Assembly: GCA_944324945.1 (NCBI GenBank)
Contig: CALUYE010000004.1
Coordinates: 62,001 to 126,000, forward strand
Length of the DNA: 64,000 nucleotides
Source: Candidatus Gastranaerophilales bacterium
GTDB taxonomy: Bacteria > Cyanobacteriota > Vampirovibrionia > Gastranaerophilales > Gastranaerophilaceae
Direction of reading: 5' to 3'
Every line of letters starts with the position of its first letter. The first letter of the stretch is position 1. This document shows, piece by piece, positions 55,800-64,000 of this stretch. Below the pieces are notes generated by a model. That model did no database searches and was not told the DNA's origin. It saw only the letters and a program-made list of their open reading frames with translations. The position numbers were made by a program, and so were the translations under genes.

Positions 55800-55834
55800 A
55801 AGGTAGTTTAAATGAATAAAGATGAAACATTTAT
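55762..55834 (+). repeat. 73-bp exact direct repeat, copy A
   Basis: The 73 bases spanning the end of array gene 1, the spacer with ribosome binding site, and the start of gene 2 are repeated without mismatch at 58028-58100, a distance of 2266 bases. Confidence 0.95.
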
Positions 55835-56684
55835 AGAAAAAATATTAAACTCCCCTTTGTTTGTTGTTGTATTGGTTTCTTCATACAGCATTGTTTCGCT
55901 TTTTATGGTTTTATTCTTTGATTCTTTTTTGGCTTTTGAATATTTTATTAATACAAAATTTGGTATTGAAGTTATTTTGGTTTTGATATTAGGGTTAGCA
56001 CAGGGTATTTATAATAAATGTGTTCCAAAAGTTAAATATGCATTGCTTATGTTTATTTATTTTTGTGTATTAAATTCTTTATTTTATATATCAATGATTA
56101 CCATAAACACAAAGGTTGTAAATTTTACTTTAATTTTAGACTTATTGAAACACGGCATGTTAATAATTTTTCCTGTTACATTGACTCTTGTTTTTTATAT
56201 TGCTGCTTGTTTACACAATTTAAAAAATTTTAGAAATGAATTAAAAACAAAATCTCCCCTGCGGACTGCATTTGTTATTACTTTAGCGGGAACTATAGCT
56301 CAGATTACGTGTTTGTGCTTGTTTTCGTGGTTGATAGAAAAAGATTCCATTGGAATTGCAGGCAATATTCTTGAGTTTTTATTTATAGCAATCGATTCTT
56401 TGTGTGCATTGTTTTATGGGTATAATTACGGATTAAAACAAAAAAAAGCGACTTCTTTTAAGTATTTAATAAAATTGTTGTTTGCGCTTATTTTTATTTA
56501 CTTAGTCAGATGGATATTTGCGTATATTTTTGTATTTTTGACTTCTTTTATTGTTGCTTTTGATTTTGTTGATATGATTTTTGATATACCGATAGATGGA
56601 TTGTGTGTGATTTTCTACTTTGCAATTGCGAATTATATAACCTATGGAATAAAAAAATTATTAAAGGGAAAGCAAAATGAATGA
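55812..56684 (+). CDS. Multi-pass membrane protein, array member 2 (two modules)
   Basis: The 290-residue protein starts MNKDETFIEKILNSPLFVVVLVSSYSIVSL, almost the same as members 3 and 4. It contains two modules, with motifs GLAQGIYNKCVPKVKY and YGYNYGLKQKKATSFKY, and ends NYITYGIKKLLKGK. The middle module of member 3 is missing. A GAAAGG Shine-Dalgarno precedes the ATG. It overlaps gene 3 by eight bases. Confidence 0.8.
   Translation: MNKDETFIEKILNSPLFVVVLVSSYSIVSLFMVLFFDSFLAFEYFINTKFGIEVILVLILGLAQGIYNKCVPKVKYALLMFIYFCVLNSLFYISMITINTKVVNFTLILDLLKHGMLIIFPVTLTLVFYIAACLHNLKNFRNELKTKSPLRTAFVITLAGTIAQITCLCLFSWLIEKDSIGIAGNILEFLFIAIDSLCALFYGYNYGLKQKKATSFKYLIKLLFALIFIYLVRWIFAYIFVFLTSFIVAFDFVDMIFDIPIDGLCVIFYFAIANYITYGIKKLLKGKQNE
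56631..56656 (+). repeat. Partial third copy of the array repeat (26 bp)
   Basis: The first 26 bases coding for NYITYGIK in copies A and B recur exactly here at the end of array gene 2; the similarity stops after the A-run. Confidence 0.9.
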
Positions 56685-58065
56685 AAATAAAACATTTACG
56701 GAAAAAATATTAAATTCTCCTTTATTTGCTGTTTTGATGGTTTCTTTTTATGGAATTGTTTCTTTGCTTCTTGTTTTATTTGACAATTCTTCCGTTATTA
56801 AATATTTTACGGGCACAAAATTTAGTCTTGAAATTATGCTTGCTCTTGTGTTCGGGTTTATATACGGATTTAATGCCAAAAAACAAACTGACAGAAAATA
56901 TGTATTATCCATGTTGATTTATTTTATTGTATTAAATTTTATAATTTATTTAACCTTGTATATTCAAAAACCCGATATAATAAATCAAATTTCCAAGTTG
57001 TATTCTTACAGTAAATTCTTTGCAATTGCGCTTTTGGGTATTTTACCTTTTATATTAACTCTTGCTTTTTGGGCATCAAGCGCACTAGGCGATTTTGAAA
57101 ATTTAATTAAAAACAAATCCGACATGTTTTATAAACTTATTGAAAAACCGTTATGTACAGTTTTGATGATTTATTTTTTAAGCGGTATCCTTTTATCAAT
57201 ATTTTTTGCTTTGCTCCCGGGTTTTTCTCTGGATATCCTGTTTATGGCAAAAACTAGAATGTATATTGAACCCTTAATAGCAGTCTTGCTTGGTTTGATA
57301 TATGGAATTTATTACAAAAAAGCACCTGATTTTAAATATACGTTTTCTTTGTTTTCTTATTCTTGTTTGATACTTGTTTTTAGTTCTTTTGATTATACGA
57401 ATGAATATATATGGACAATATTATCTGTGATAGCCATTAATTTTTTTCTTTCTATTGCATGCACTTTATTGTTTGGTTTTTCGGCTACAATAGTAAACTT
57501 AAAACAAATAGTCGTTAATTTATTTGTTGCTCCCGAAAATTACCAAACAGAAAAACAGGCAACTCAAAAAGAAGGAAGTATTATATATTTTAAAAGTAAT
57601 CAAGCAAAAAGTAATCAAGCAAACTTTAAATGCAAGCAAAAAACTCCGTTTAAAACAGCTCTTGATATCGGACTATGGGGAAGTTTAATTCTTTTTTTAC
57701 CATGTGTAAATATCTATTTAATATCTATAGGCGTTATTGCAAGCTTTGCAGCTGATTTTATATGTGCATTTATCTGTGGAATCATTTACGGATCTAAACA
57801 AAAAAGCAATGCAAACGGTAATTATTTAATTCGTACAGGCGGATATTTGGTTTTATTGTTTATTTTAAGGAATATTTTATATTTTATATTTGTTTTAAGT
57901 TTAGCATCAAAAGGACCGCATTCAGCTTCCCTTGGCACTATTGTCGGATATATTTTTCTGCCGCTTGTTATGTTATTTTTAATGTATTCATTGGTAGCCC
58001 CGCTATTTCTTGTCGGAATCTTTAAATTTACAAATTATATAACCTATGGAATAAAAAATCGTTGA
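56677..58065 (+). CDS. Multi-pass membrane protein, array member 3 (three modules)
   Basis: The 462 residues hold three modules with motifs GFIYGFNAKKQTDRKY, GLIYGIYYKKAPDFKY and GIIYGSKQKSNANGNY. A polar loop before the last module has the small internal repeat KSNQAKSNQA. The start MNENKTFTEKILNSPLFAV matches the others and the end TNYITYGIKNR equals member 1, down to the DNA level. It is encoded in one transcript with members 2 and 4. Confidence 0.8.
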   Translation: MNENKTFTEKILNSPLFAVLMVSFYGIVSLLLVLFDNSSVIKYFTGTKFSLEIMLALVFGFIYGFNAKKQTDRKYVLSMLIYFIVLNFIIYLTLYIQKPDIINQISKLYSYSKFFAIALLGILPFILTLAFWASSALGDFENLIKNKSDMFYKLIEKPLCTVLMIYFLSGILLSIFFALLPGFSLDILFMAKTRMYIEPLIAVLLGLIYGIYYKKAPDFKYTFSLFSYSCLILVFSSFDYTNEYIWTILSVIAINFFLSIACTLLFGFSATIVNLKQIVVNLFVAPENYQTEKQATQKEGSIIYFKSNQAKSNQANFKCKQKTPFKTALDIGLWGSLILFLPCVNIYLISIGVIASFAADFICAFICGIIYGSKQKSNANGNYLIRTGGYLVLLFILRNILYFIFVLSLASKGPHSASLGTIVGYIFLPLVMLFLMYSLVAPLFLVGIFKFTNYITYGIKNR

Positions 58066-58100
58066 AAGGTAGTTTAAATGAATAAAGATGAAACATTTAT
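58028..58100 (+). repeat. 73-bp exact direct repeat, copy B
   Basis: Exact copy of 55762-55834, here covering the end of array gene 3, the spacer and the start of gene 4. Confidence 0.95.
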
Positions 58101-59031
58101 GGAAAAAGTGATAAATTCTCCTTTGTATACGGCTGTTGGGATTTGTTTTTTTAGTGTTATTTTTTTATTTTTAGTCATAGTGTTTAATTCTACCGTTGCT
58201 TTAATGTATTTTAAAGGCGCAAAAGTGGTGATGGAGATTATAACGGCTGTTTTGTTCGGTTTAATGTATGGGCTTTATAACAAAAAGATGCCTGATTTTA
58301 AATTTTTGTCTCATATGTTTTCATATTTGGGGTTGCTTGGAATTATAATTATATTTATATTATTTTCTAAATCATTTGAAATGAAAACCGGATTTGCGGT
58401 TGAGTTGGTGAGCGTGTGGGGTATTGTTAAATTTTTATTTATTTTTCCTTTTTTATATACTTTATTTTTTTATATTTCATGTCTTATTTTTAATTTTAAA
58501 AGCGGTAATTCTTTAGCTTTAAAGCCGCAAGAAATAAATAATGAATCTGCTAAATTTTTAAATAAAGATGGAAAATTAATAGACCACTCCCCTTTAGCTG
58601 CAGCGTTTGAAGTTACTGTAATAGGTACTTTAAGTCTTTTGATTATCATATTTTTACCTCCTGAAGCTTGCGTAGGTCCTCTTTTTGTATCCGTAATTCT
58701 TGATAATGTAAGTATAGCAAATTATAAAAATATATATGGTTTAAAACTAATTAAACCGCTTGGTATTGGTTATATGACAGGAATGGGTTTTGCTTTATTT
58801 TTGTTTTTAATAATAAGAATCGGTTTTTATTTTTTTATGTTTTTTCCTGCAGATGCTCTAGACTTATTTTCATTTTATGATTCTATGGGCAGCGGAGGAA
58901 TGGATGGTGTTGGGTTTATGATATTTTTCGGTATGCTGATTTTATTTTTATATTCTATAATAGCTTCATTTGCGTTTCCTGCTGCATTTGAAGAGGCGAA
59001 TTATTATTCTGATGATGATGAATTTAATTAG
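58078..59031 (+). CDS. Multi-pass membrane protein, array member 4 (two modules, diverged)
   Basis: The start MNKDETFMEKVINSPLYTAV is shared with member 2, and the first module motif is GLMYGLYNKKMPDFKF. The second module is diverged (NIYGLKLIKPLGIGY), and the end is acidic (EEANYYSDDDEFN) instead of the usual NYITYGIKNR. It ends eight bases inside the convergent GatD-like gene. The array ends here. Confidence 0.78.
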   Translation: MNKDETFMEKVINSPLYTAVGICFFSVIFLFLVIVFNSTVALMYFKGAKVVMEIITAVLFGLMYGLYNKKMPDFKFLSHMFSYLGLLGIIIIFILFSKSFEMKTGFAVELVSVWGIVKFLFIFPFLYTLFFYISCLIFNFKSGNSLALKPQEINNESAKFLNKDGKLIDHSPLAAAFEVTVIGTLSLLIIIFLPPEACVGPLFVSVILDNVSIANYKNIYGLKLIKPLGIGYMTGMGFALFLFLIIRIGFYFFMFFPADALDLFSFYDSMGSGGMDGVGFMIFFGMLILFLYSIIASFAFPAAFEEANYYSDDDEFN

Positions 59032-59764
59032 TTAAAATATAATTGTGCGAATACCATTCTATGTCGTCATAAAGGCGGCTTAGGGGGATTTTGGTTCGGT
59101 ATTTTATTCTTAAGGAGCGGGCAATTAAAAAGTCGCAAAAATGGGGGTTTTGCGCTAAAACAGGGCTTGTTAAATAAGTGCCTATTGCGTTTTTATATCT
59201 TGCACCGTCTGTTTTTATTTTGTCTTTAGGGTTGTTTCCTGTTCCTTTTTTTAAAGTCAAAAACGCAATTGCATCGCTTTTTAGATTCGATATAAAATTA
59301 TGATTTTCAAAACCCGCTACTATTCTTTTTTTTAAAAAATTACAGGTACCAAAAGCGGGCGAATAAATATGTTTTGTTATCATAACGGAATCCATATTAA
59401 AAACCCCCAAACCCTTATTTTGCGCTTTATTTAGCATTTGAAACGTATTGCCGAAAAGTATAAAACCGCAGTTTACAAGCAATGCAACAACACCTGAATC
59501 AATCGCGCTTAAGATTTCGTTTTTGTTTTCTTCTAAATAGCGCATTGCTTCTTCAAGATTGGAATAGTTAGAGCCTCCCATGTAATAAAAATCGTATTTT
59601 GATGCTTGAACTTTGTTGTGGGATAAAATTTCATTTACTTCAACATCTATATTTCTTGCGCGTGCTCTTTTATAAAAGACATTAATATTTGCTTCATCGC
59701 AAAAGCTTTGAAGAATGTCAGGGTATAAGTATGCAATTTTTAATTTAAGAGAATTTCTTTGCAT
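59024..59764 (-). CDS. GatD/CobQ-like glutamine amidotransferase
   Basis: The protein shows the class I amidotransferase order in the CobB/CobQ/GatD form: YDFYYMGGSNYSNLE, VALLVNCGFILFGNTF with the probable catalytic Cys, and FENHNFI. GatD amidates the D-Glu of lipid II together with MurT. No murT neighbours it here; proS does, overlapping by 25 bases. A distal His at the usual place is plausible in the C-terminal region (NPHFCDF). GatD is the likeliest identity, other CobQ-like amidotransferases are possible. Confidence 0.75.
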   Translation of the reverse strand: MQRNSLKLKIAYLYPDILQSFCDEANINVFYKRARARNIDVEVNEILSHNKVQASKYDFYYMGGSNYSNLEEAMRYLEENKNEILSAIDSGVVALLVNCGFILFGNTFQMLNKAQNKGLGVFNMDSVMITKHIYSPAFGTCNFLKKRIVAGFENHNFISNLKSDAIAFLTLKKGTGNNPKDKIKTDGARYKNAIGTYLTSPVLAQNPHFCDFLIARSLRIKYRTKIPLSRLYDDIEWYSHNYILTN

Positions 59765-61440
59765 TTTTCAATTGCTTCATCGGGACTTAGTTTAATAACT
59801 TCTCCCGTTTTCCTTATTTTAAATTCAACAAGTCCTTCGCTTATTGTTTTACCTACGGTTATTCTTATCGGGAAACCGATTAAATCGGCATCTTTGAATT
59901 TTACGCCTGCTCTATCTTTCCTATCGTCAAGTATGACTTCGATATTTAATTTTTGCAGTTTATCGTATAAATCGGATGCGATTTTCATCTGTTCTTCATC
60001 ATCACAATTAACCGGAACTATATCAACATGATACGGTGCAATTGCAATCGGCCAGATTATACCGTGTTCATCGTGATATTTTTCGATTGCCGCTGCCATT
60101 GTGCGCGAAACTCCTATGCCGTAGCAGCCCATAATATAGGGTTTTAGTTGTCCTTGTTCGTCTGTATAGCAGGCATTCATGGGGCTTGAATATTTTGTAC
60201 CCAATTGGAAGATATTCCCGACTTCAATTCCTTTTGTTTTTTTAAGAGGTTTATGGCAGATTGGGCATAATTCCCCTTCTTTTACAAGGGAAATATCGAC
60301 AAATTCAATATCTTTTTCTAAATTAGCGCCTGTTATGTGTTTATCTTTAATGTTTGCGCCTAAGACAAAGTTTTTCATTCCTTTTGCGGAATTATCAAAA
60401 AGAACCCTGACTTTTGATGAATCAACATCGCGGTGTGAAATAAAGCCCGGGTATGAATTAAGATATTCAATAACTTCATCGTTTTCCATGGGTCTTATTT
60501 CAAGCGCATTCAGTGCATTCATTAATTTTGTTTCTTCGATTTCTTTATCCCCTCTAATCATTGCAATAACGGGTTTTGAATCAGCGATATAGGCTACTGC
60601 TTTTAAGATACAATCGGGTTCAATGTTTAAAAATTTTGCAAGTTCTTCGATTGTTTTAGTGTTTGGTGTATCGACAATTTTTTCTTCTTTAAAATTGCCG
60701 TTGGTTTCTTCTTTGTTAAGAATTGAAATTGCGTGGTTAGAATTTGCGCTATAGCCGCAATCGCAATAAAATACGTCATTTTCTCCAACCGAAGTATCTA
60801 CTAAAACCATATATTCATGAGATACCGCGCCTCCGATTGCGCCTGAGTCCGATTGGACGGCTTTTGTTTCAAGTCCGCATCTTTTAAAGATATTTGTATA
60901 TGTTTGAGCCATCACTTCATACTCGCGCTCCAGATCTTTTTGCGAGGTGTGGAAGCTGTAGGCATCTTTCATAATAAATTCTCTGCCTCTTAAAAGCCCG
61001 AAGCGGGGTCTTATTTCGTCTCTGAATTTTGTTTGAATTTGATAAAGATTCAAGGGAAGTTGTTTATATGAAGTTGCGATTCCTGATACAACGGATGTTA
61101 TAACTTCTTCATGGGTTGGAGCAAGGCACATTTGATTTCCGTGTCTGTCTTCGCATCTTAGAAGTTCTTTTCCGTATTTTTGCCATCTTTGTGATTTTTG
61201 CCAGATTTCAGCAGGCTGCACAAAAGGCATTAAAAGTTCTTGAGCACCCGAAGCATCCATTTCTTCGCGAACTATGTTTGAAATTTTTGTTAAAACTCTT
61301 TGTGCAAGAGGAAGATAGGTATAAATTCCGTTTGCAAGTTTTTTAATGAAACCTGCACGTACAAGAAGCTTGTGCGAGATTGCTTCAGCGTCGTTGGGGT
61401 ATTCTCTCAGCGTTTGAACAAAAAGTTTTGACATTTTCAT
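59740..61440 (-). CDS. proS: Prolyl-tRNA synthetase, bacterial type
   Basis: The 566-residue enzyme has the class II motifs: ELLMPFVQPAEIWQKS, FRDEIRPRFGLLRGREFIMKDAYSFH (motif 2) and GCYGIGVSRTMAAAIE (motif 3). The editing insertion (about 225-385) with SKPVIAMIRGDKEIEE is present, which marks the bacterial long form. A C-terminal anticodon-binding domain completes it. It charges tRNA-Pro. A 120-base divergent spacer follows upstream. Confidence 0.96.
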   Translation of the reverse strand: MKMSKLFVQTLREYPNDAEAISHKLLVRAGFIKKLANGIYTYLPLAQRVLTKISNIVREEMDASGAQELLMPFVQPAEIWQKSQRWQKYGKELLRCEDRHGNQMCLAPTHEEVITSVVSGIATSYKQLPLNLYQIQTKFRDEIRPRFGLLRGREFIMKDAYSFHTSQKDLEREYEVMAQTYTNIFKRCGLETKAVQSDSGAIGGAVSHEYMVLVDTSVGENDVFYCDCGYSANSNHAISILNKEETNGNFKEEKIVDTPNTKTIEELAKFLNIEPDCILKAVAYIADSKPVIAMIRGDKEIEETKLMNALNALEIRPMENDEVIEYLNSYPGFISHRDVDSSKVRVLFDNSAKGMKNFVLGANIKDKHITGANLEKDIEFVDISLVKEGELCPICHKPLKKTKGIEVGNIFQLGTKYSSPMNACYTDEQGQLKPYIMGCYGIGVSRTMAAAIEKYHDEHGIIWPIAIAPYHVDIVPVNCDDEEQMKIASDLYDKLQKLNIEVILDDRKDRAGVKFKDADLIGFPIRITVGKTISEGLVEFKIRKTGEVIKLSPDEAIEKCKEILLN

Positions 61441-61560
61441 AATAAACTATTCTCCATAAGTAAAATTTAGTTTAATTTTAATTTAACATAAACATCAAAT
61501 ACAGTTAATTTATTGTAAAATATTATTTACTAACACAATAAAAAAATATATAATTGCGCT

Positions 61561-62946
61561 ATGGATATAATTAGATATTCAAATACTTTAGCAATATTAT
61601 CCCCCTTTTTTTATGGAATTATTTTATTTGTTTTTAAAATGTTTTTAATTAACATTAATAAAAAAGTTCTTAATTTGAGCCTGATTTTTGCGGCTTTTAT
61701 TTCATTTTTTATCTTTTTTATTGATTTTTATTTTATAAATTTTAAGGGCTTTAGTTTTTCTTTTGATTTTTCTTGTTTAAAATTTTCAATAAATAAAGGA
61801 AATATTTTATATTTAATATTTGCTTCGTTTTTATTTTTAAGTTATTCGATTTATTTAAAATCGTATTTTAAAAAATTCAAACATTTTATTTTCACAAAGC
61901 AGAGATTTTTAAATTTATTTTCATTACTTGTTTTTAATTTATTTCTTTTTATTATAAGCGATAATATCTTAACCTCTTTAATTTTTGTTTTTTTGGAAAG
62001 TGCAATAATATACTTGAGCGCTTATTTTGATTTAATTAAAGATATTTCAAATATCTATATTCAAAGATTTTTAAAATTGCTTTCTTTTTCAAACTTTGCT
62101 TTATTTATCTGTTTTTTAATTTCTTATAAAATCGGTTCTTTAATTGATTATGATATAGTAAATTTAAAATTTGAAAATTTGAAAATAATATTACAAGTTA
62201 TCAATGAATTTAATTATGTTATTTATTTAAAAATATTTATAATCACCCTTTCTTTTATATTTTTTATAAGGCTTTTTGTTTTTCCTTTTGCATCATTTGC
62301 ATCATTTCTTTCAAATTCTTCAAATATGCTTTATTTAAGTGTCATTAGTTTTTCAGGTTGTGTTTTTTCAAGCTTTTTGTTTTTAAAAATAGTACCTTCA
62401 CTTTTAAATATTGTAAATTATGATTTAGTTATTTATTTAATTTCATTTATAACTATAATTACATCTTTATTTTTTGTTCTGTTTGAAAAAGATATTAAGA
62501 TAATTTTCGGGTATTTATTTTCCGTTTTAAATGTTTTATTTATGAGCTTTTTGATATTTTTCAAAAGCGGAGCGGTTTTATTTTCGTATTTTGTTTTTGT
62601 TTTTTTAATGCTTAGTGTTTTGGCATTTTTATTTTATAAAGACAAAACAAGTTTTTCAAAACGATTAATAAATAAAAAAAGAGGGTTTTTACTTGAATCA
62701 TTTTATTTATTGATTTTTGAAAAATTACCCTTTGGATTTTCTAAAATATTAAACTTTTTTGATGAAGGGATTTTAGATAATATTTTTATTTTTGTTGTTA
62801 AATTTTGTAATTTATTGATTAATAAAATTTATATAAAATTGCAAAAATTAAATTTTATCAAGATTTTAATTTTAATATTTTTGATTTTTTCTTTAATTGT
62901 ACTTTTTTCATATTTAATAACTTATTTTGGAGGAAATTGTGTTTGA
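61561..62946 (+). CDS. Diverged NuoL/Mrp-like membrane antiporter subunit
   Basis: The 461 residues are nearly all membrane helices, extremely rich in Phe, Ile, Leu and Lys. LTSLIFVFLESAIIYLS keeps a Glu in the place of the TM5 glutamate of NuoL/M/N, and LFEKDIKIIFGYL resembles their qxDIKrxLAYS motif. DEGILDNIFIFVVKF resembles the NuoL C-terminus. The normal LPDAMxGPTPVSALIH signature is lost (FVFPFASFASFLSNSSNML). It may be a reduced complex-I or Mrp-type ion pump subunit. The next gene overlaps its end. Confidence 0.55.
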   Translation: MDIIRYSNTLAILSPFFYGIILFVFKMFLININKKVLNLSLIFAAFISFFIFFIDFYFINFKGFSFSFDFSCLKFSINKGNILYLIFASFLFLSYSIYLKSYFKKFKHFIFTKQRFLNLFSLLVFNLFLFIISDNILTSLIFVFLESAIIYLSAYFDLIKDISNIYIQRFLKLLSFSNFALFICFLISYKIGSLIDYDIVNLKFENLKIILQVINEFNYVIYLKIFIITLSFIFFIRLFVFPFASFASFLSNSSNMLYLSVISFSGCVFSSFLFLKIVPSLLNIVNYDLVIYLISFITIITSLFFVLFEKDIKIIFGYLFSVLNVLFMSFLIFFKSGAVLFSYFVFVFLMLSVLAFLFYKDKTSFSKRLINKKRGFLLESFYLLIFEKLPFGFSKILNFFDEGILDNIFIFVVKFCNLLINKIYIKLQKLNFIKILILIFLIFSLIVLFSYLITYFGGNCV

Positions 62947-64000
62947 TAATATATTAAAAATTTATATTTTTCTTCCTTTTTTAATTGTTTTATTGTGTCT
63001 TTTTTGTTTTCTTTTTAGGAAAAACAATCTGTGTGCGTTTTTATCAAAAATATATTCAATATTCAATCTTATATTATCAACATTATTTTTAACTAAAATA
63101 CAATATTTTACCTGTAAAACAGAAACAGTATTTTTGTTTATTTTGAGTGTTGTTGTTTTTTCAATTGCTTTTATTTCAAAAAATTACATTCAAAAATATA
63201 ATTCTTTTTTTAATTTAGCGCTTGTTTTATTGTGCGGTATATTAAATTTATTTATTTTATCAAATAATATATTTTTATCTTTAGGACTTATTTTTTGCTT
63301 TTTTATAATAAGTTATTTTTTAAATTGCACTTTTATTTTAAAAAAAGATGAAAAAAGAACGTTTGATTATCAGCTGATTTACGATTTTATTCTTTGCTTT
63401 ATTTCTTTATTTTTAATATCTTATTTAAAATTAGATGACTTTAGCTTTTTAAATATAGCACATACGTTGCCTTTTTGCGATAAATTTGCGCTAATTTGCG
63501 CGTTTTTCGGCTTTTTAATTTTAGGTTTAAGACTTTTAAATTTTTCGTTTTTTTCTTTTAAATCAATTAAAAATGCAGATTTATTAAATAATTTAGTATT
63601 TTTGTTTTTATTTATTTTATCGCTGATTTCAGGATGTGTATTTTTATATAAAACTTTTGATATTTTTAATATGATTTTTCAAAAATATCAAAATATAATT
63701 ACATCATATTTTATTTTTAATTTTATATATCTTATCTTTTTATCATACAAACAAAATTCAATGTTTAAAGTCCTTGCTTATTGTAGTTGCGCATATTTAA
63801 GCTTGGCTTTTTTAGTGTTGTTTAATAATAAATCGAGTAATATATTTATTTATTATATTTTTATTTTAATTTTTTCTTATTTTCTTTCTTTGTTAATTGG
63901 TGTATTTATTTATTCAAAACTTAAAATTAAAGATGTATTTGAATTTAAAAAATTAAAAAAAGAAGATAAAACACTAAAAGCGCTTATTTTATATTCGTTT
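62939..64000 (+). CDS. Second NuoL/M-like membrane protein, cut by window end
   Basis: A GTG start at 62939 overlaps the previous stop by eight bases and has GGAGG five bases before it. The frame stays open to the window end (354 residues). Helix content and composition equal the upstream gene; TETVFLFILSVVVFSIAFISKNYI fits the early helices of NuoL/M. The pair looks like two tandem antiporter-like subunits of one complex. Conserved residues are too few for certainty. Confidence 0.55.
   Translation, partial: MFDNILKIYIFLPFLIVLLCLFCFLFRKNNLCAFLSKIYSIFNLILSTLFLTKIQYFTCKTETVFLFILSVVVFSIAFISKNYIQKYNSFFNLALVLLCGILNLFILSNNIFLSLGLIFCFFIISYFLNCTFILKKDEKRTFDYQLIYDFILCFISLFLISYLKLDDFSFLNIAHTLPFCDKFALICAFFGFLILGLRLLNFSFFSFKSIKNADLLNNLVFLFLFILSLISGCVFLYKTFDIFNMIFQKYQNIITSYFIFNFIYLIFLSYKQNSMFKVLAYCSCAYLSLAFLVLFNNKSSNIFIYYIFILIFSYFLSLLIGVFIYSKLKIKDVFEFKKLKKEDKTLKALILYSF

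Noticed and set aside
57592-57620. Short tandem repeat (AAAGTAATCAAGCA, two copies) as the start of a CRISPR or satellite
   Set aside because: It is only two units inside a coding loop; no spacers and no cas genes occur in the window.

Overview
The window is a 64 kb piece of a gene-dense, strongly AT-rich bacterial chromosome. Housekeeping genes include nadD, rpoD, dnaG, proS, ftsEX, smpB, dut and coaX. Several traits point to the non-photosynthetic sister lineage of Cyanobacteria (Melainabacteria/Vampirovibrionia, probably a gut Gastranaerophilales-type organism). These are a tmRNA tag reading ANNVVKADFAPRAIAA (cyanobacterial tags also begin ANN), a Ski2/Mtr4-type helicase of the kind common in cyanobacteria, a type IV pilus retraction ATPase, KdsC, glycogen-type GH13 and GH57 enzymes, and no photosynthesis or respiratory genes apart from a very diverged complex-I-like pair. 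The placement is inference; no rRNA gene is present to confirm it.

Layout. 0-8.3 kb: 5' part of nadD, lineage-specific small genes, a PadR regulator coupled to a DUF512 radical-SAM protein, a 1019-residue ClpN/AAA/M41 protein with a damaged ATPase but an intact protease site, an EamA transporter and a membrane-anchored methyltransferase-like protein. 8.3-11.5 kb: a possible small RNA, a broken ferredoxin-like fragment, an exported Fe-S aldo/keto reductase, CbiM, the tmRNA gene and an unidentified GC-rich structured stretch. 11.6-18.7 kb: a type I restriction-modification operon in the order R, DUF2806, S, membrane coiled-coil protein, M. 18.7-24.7 kb: rpoD-dnaG, then a HEAT/queC/DUF366/SPOR operon. 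24.8-36.5 kb: a cupin protein, tRNA-Val, two proteins sharing a glycine-rich module (one 1001 residues long), pilT, a DUF815 ATPase, a debranching enzyme and DUF1015.

36.5-54.4 kb: pheA, smpB, an orphan histidine kinase, a GH57 enzyme, a tight operon wecG-like/tktN/tktC/ftsE/ftsX/HDOD, an oxidoreductase, an isochorismatase-like hydrolase, a KDPG-aldolase homologue, kdsC, a helicase, dut and coaX. 54.5-59.0 kb: four tandem genes for multi-pass membrane proteins built from a repeated module. 59.0-64.0 kb: a GatD-like amidotransferase, proS, and two NuoL/M-like membrane genes, the last cut by the window end.

The most interesting parts are the tandem modular membrane array with its 73-bp exact direct repeat, the pair of proteins sharing a glycine-rich module with different flanking domains, the pseudo-ATPase/M41 protein, and the unidentified structured RNA candidate just behind ssrA. 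All functional statements are read from sequence motifs by eye; no database search was run.
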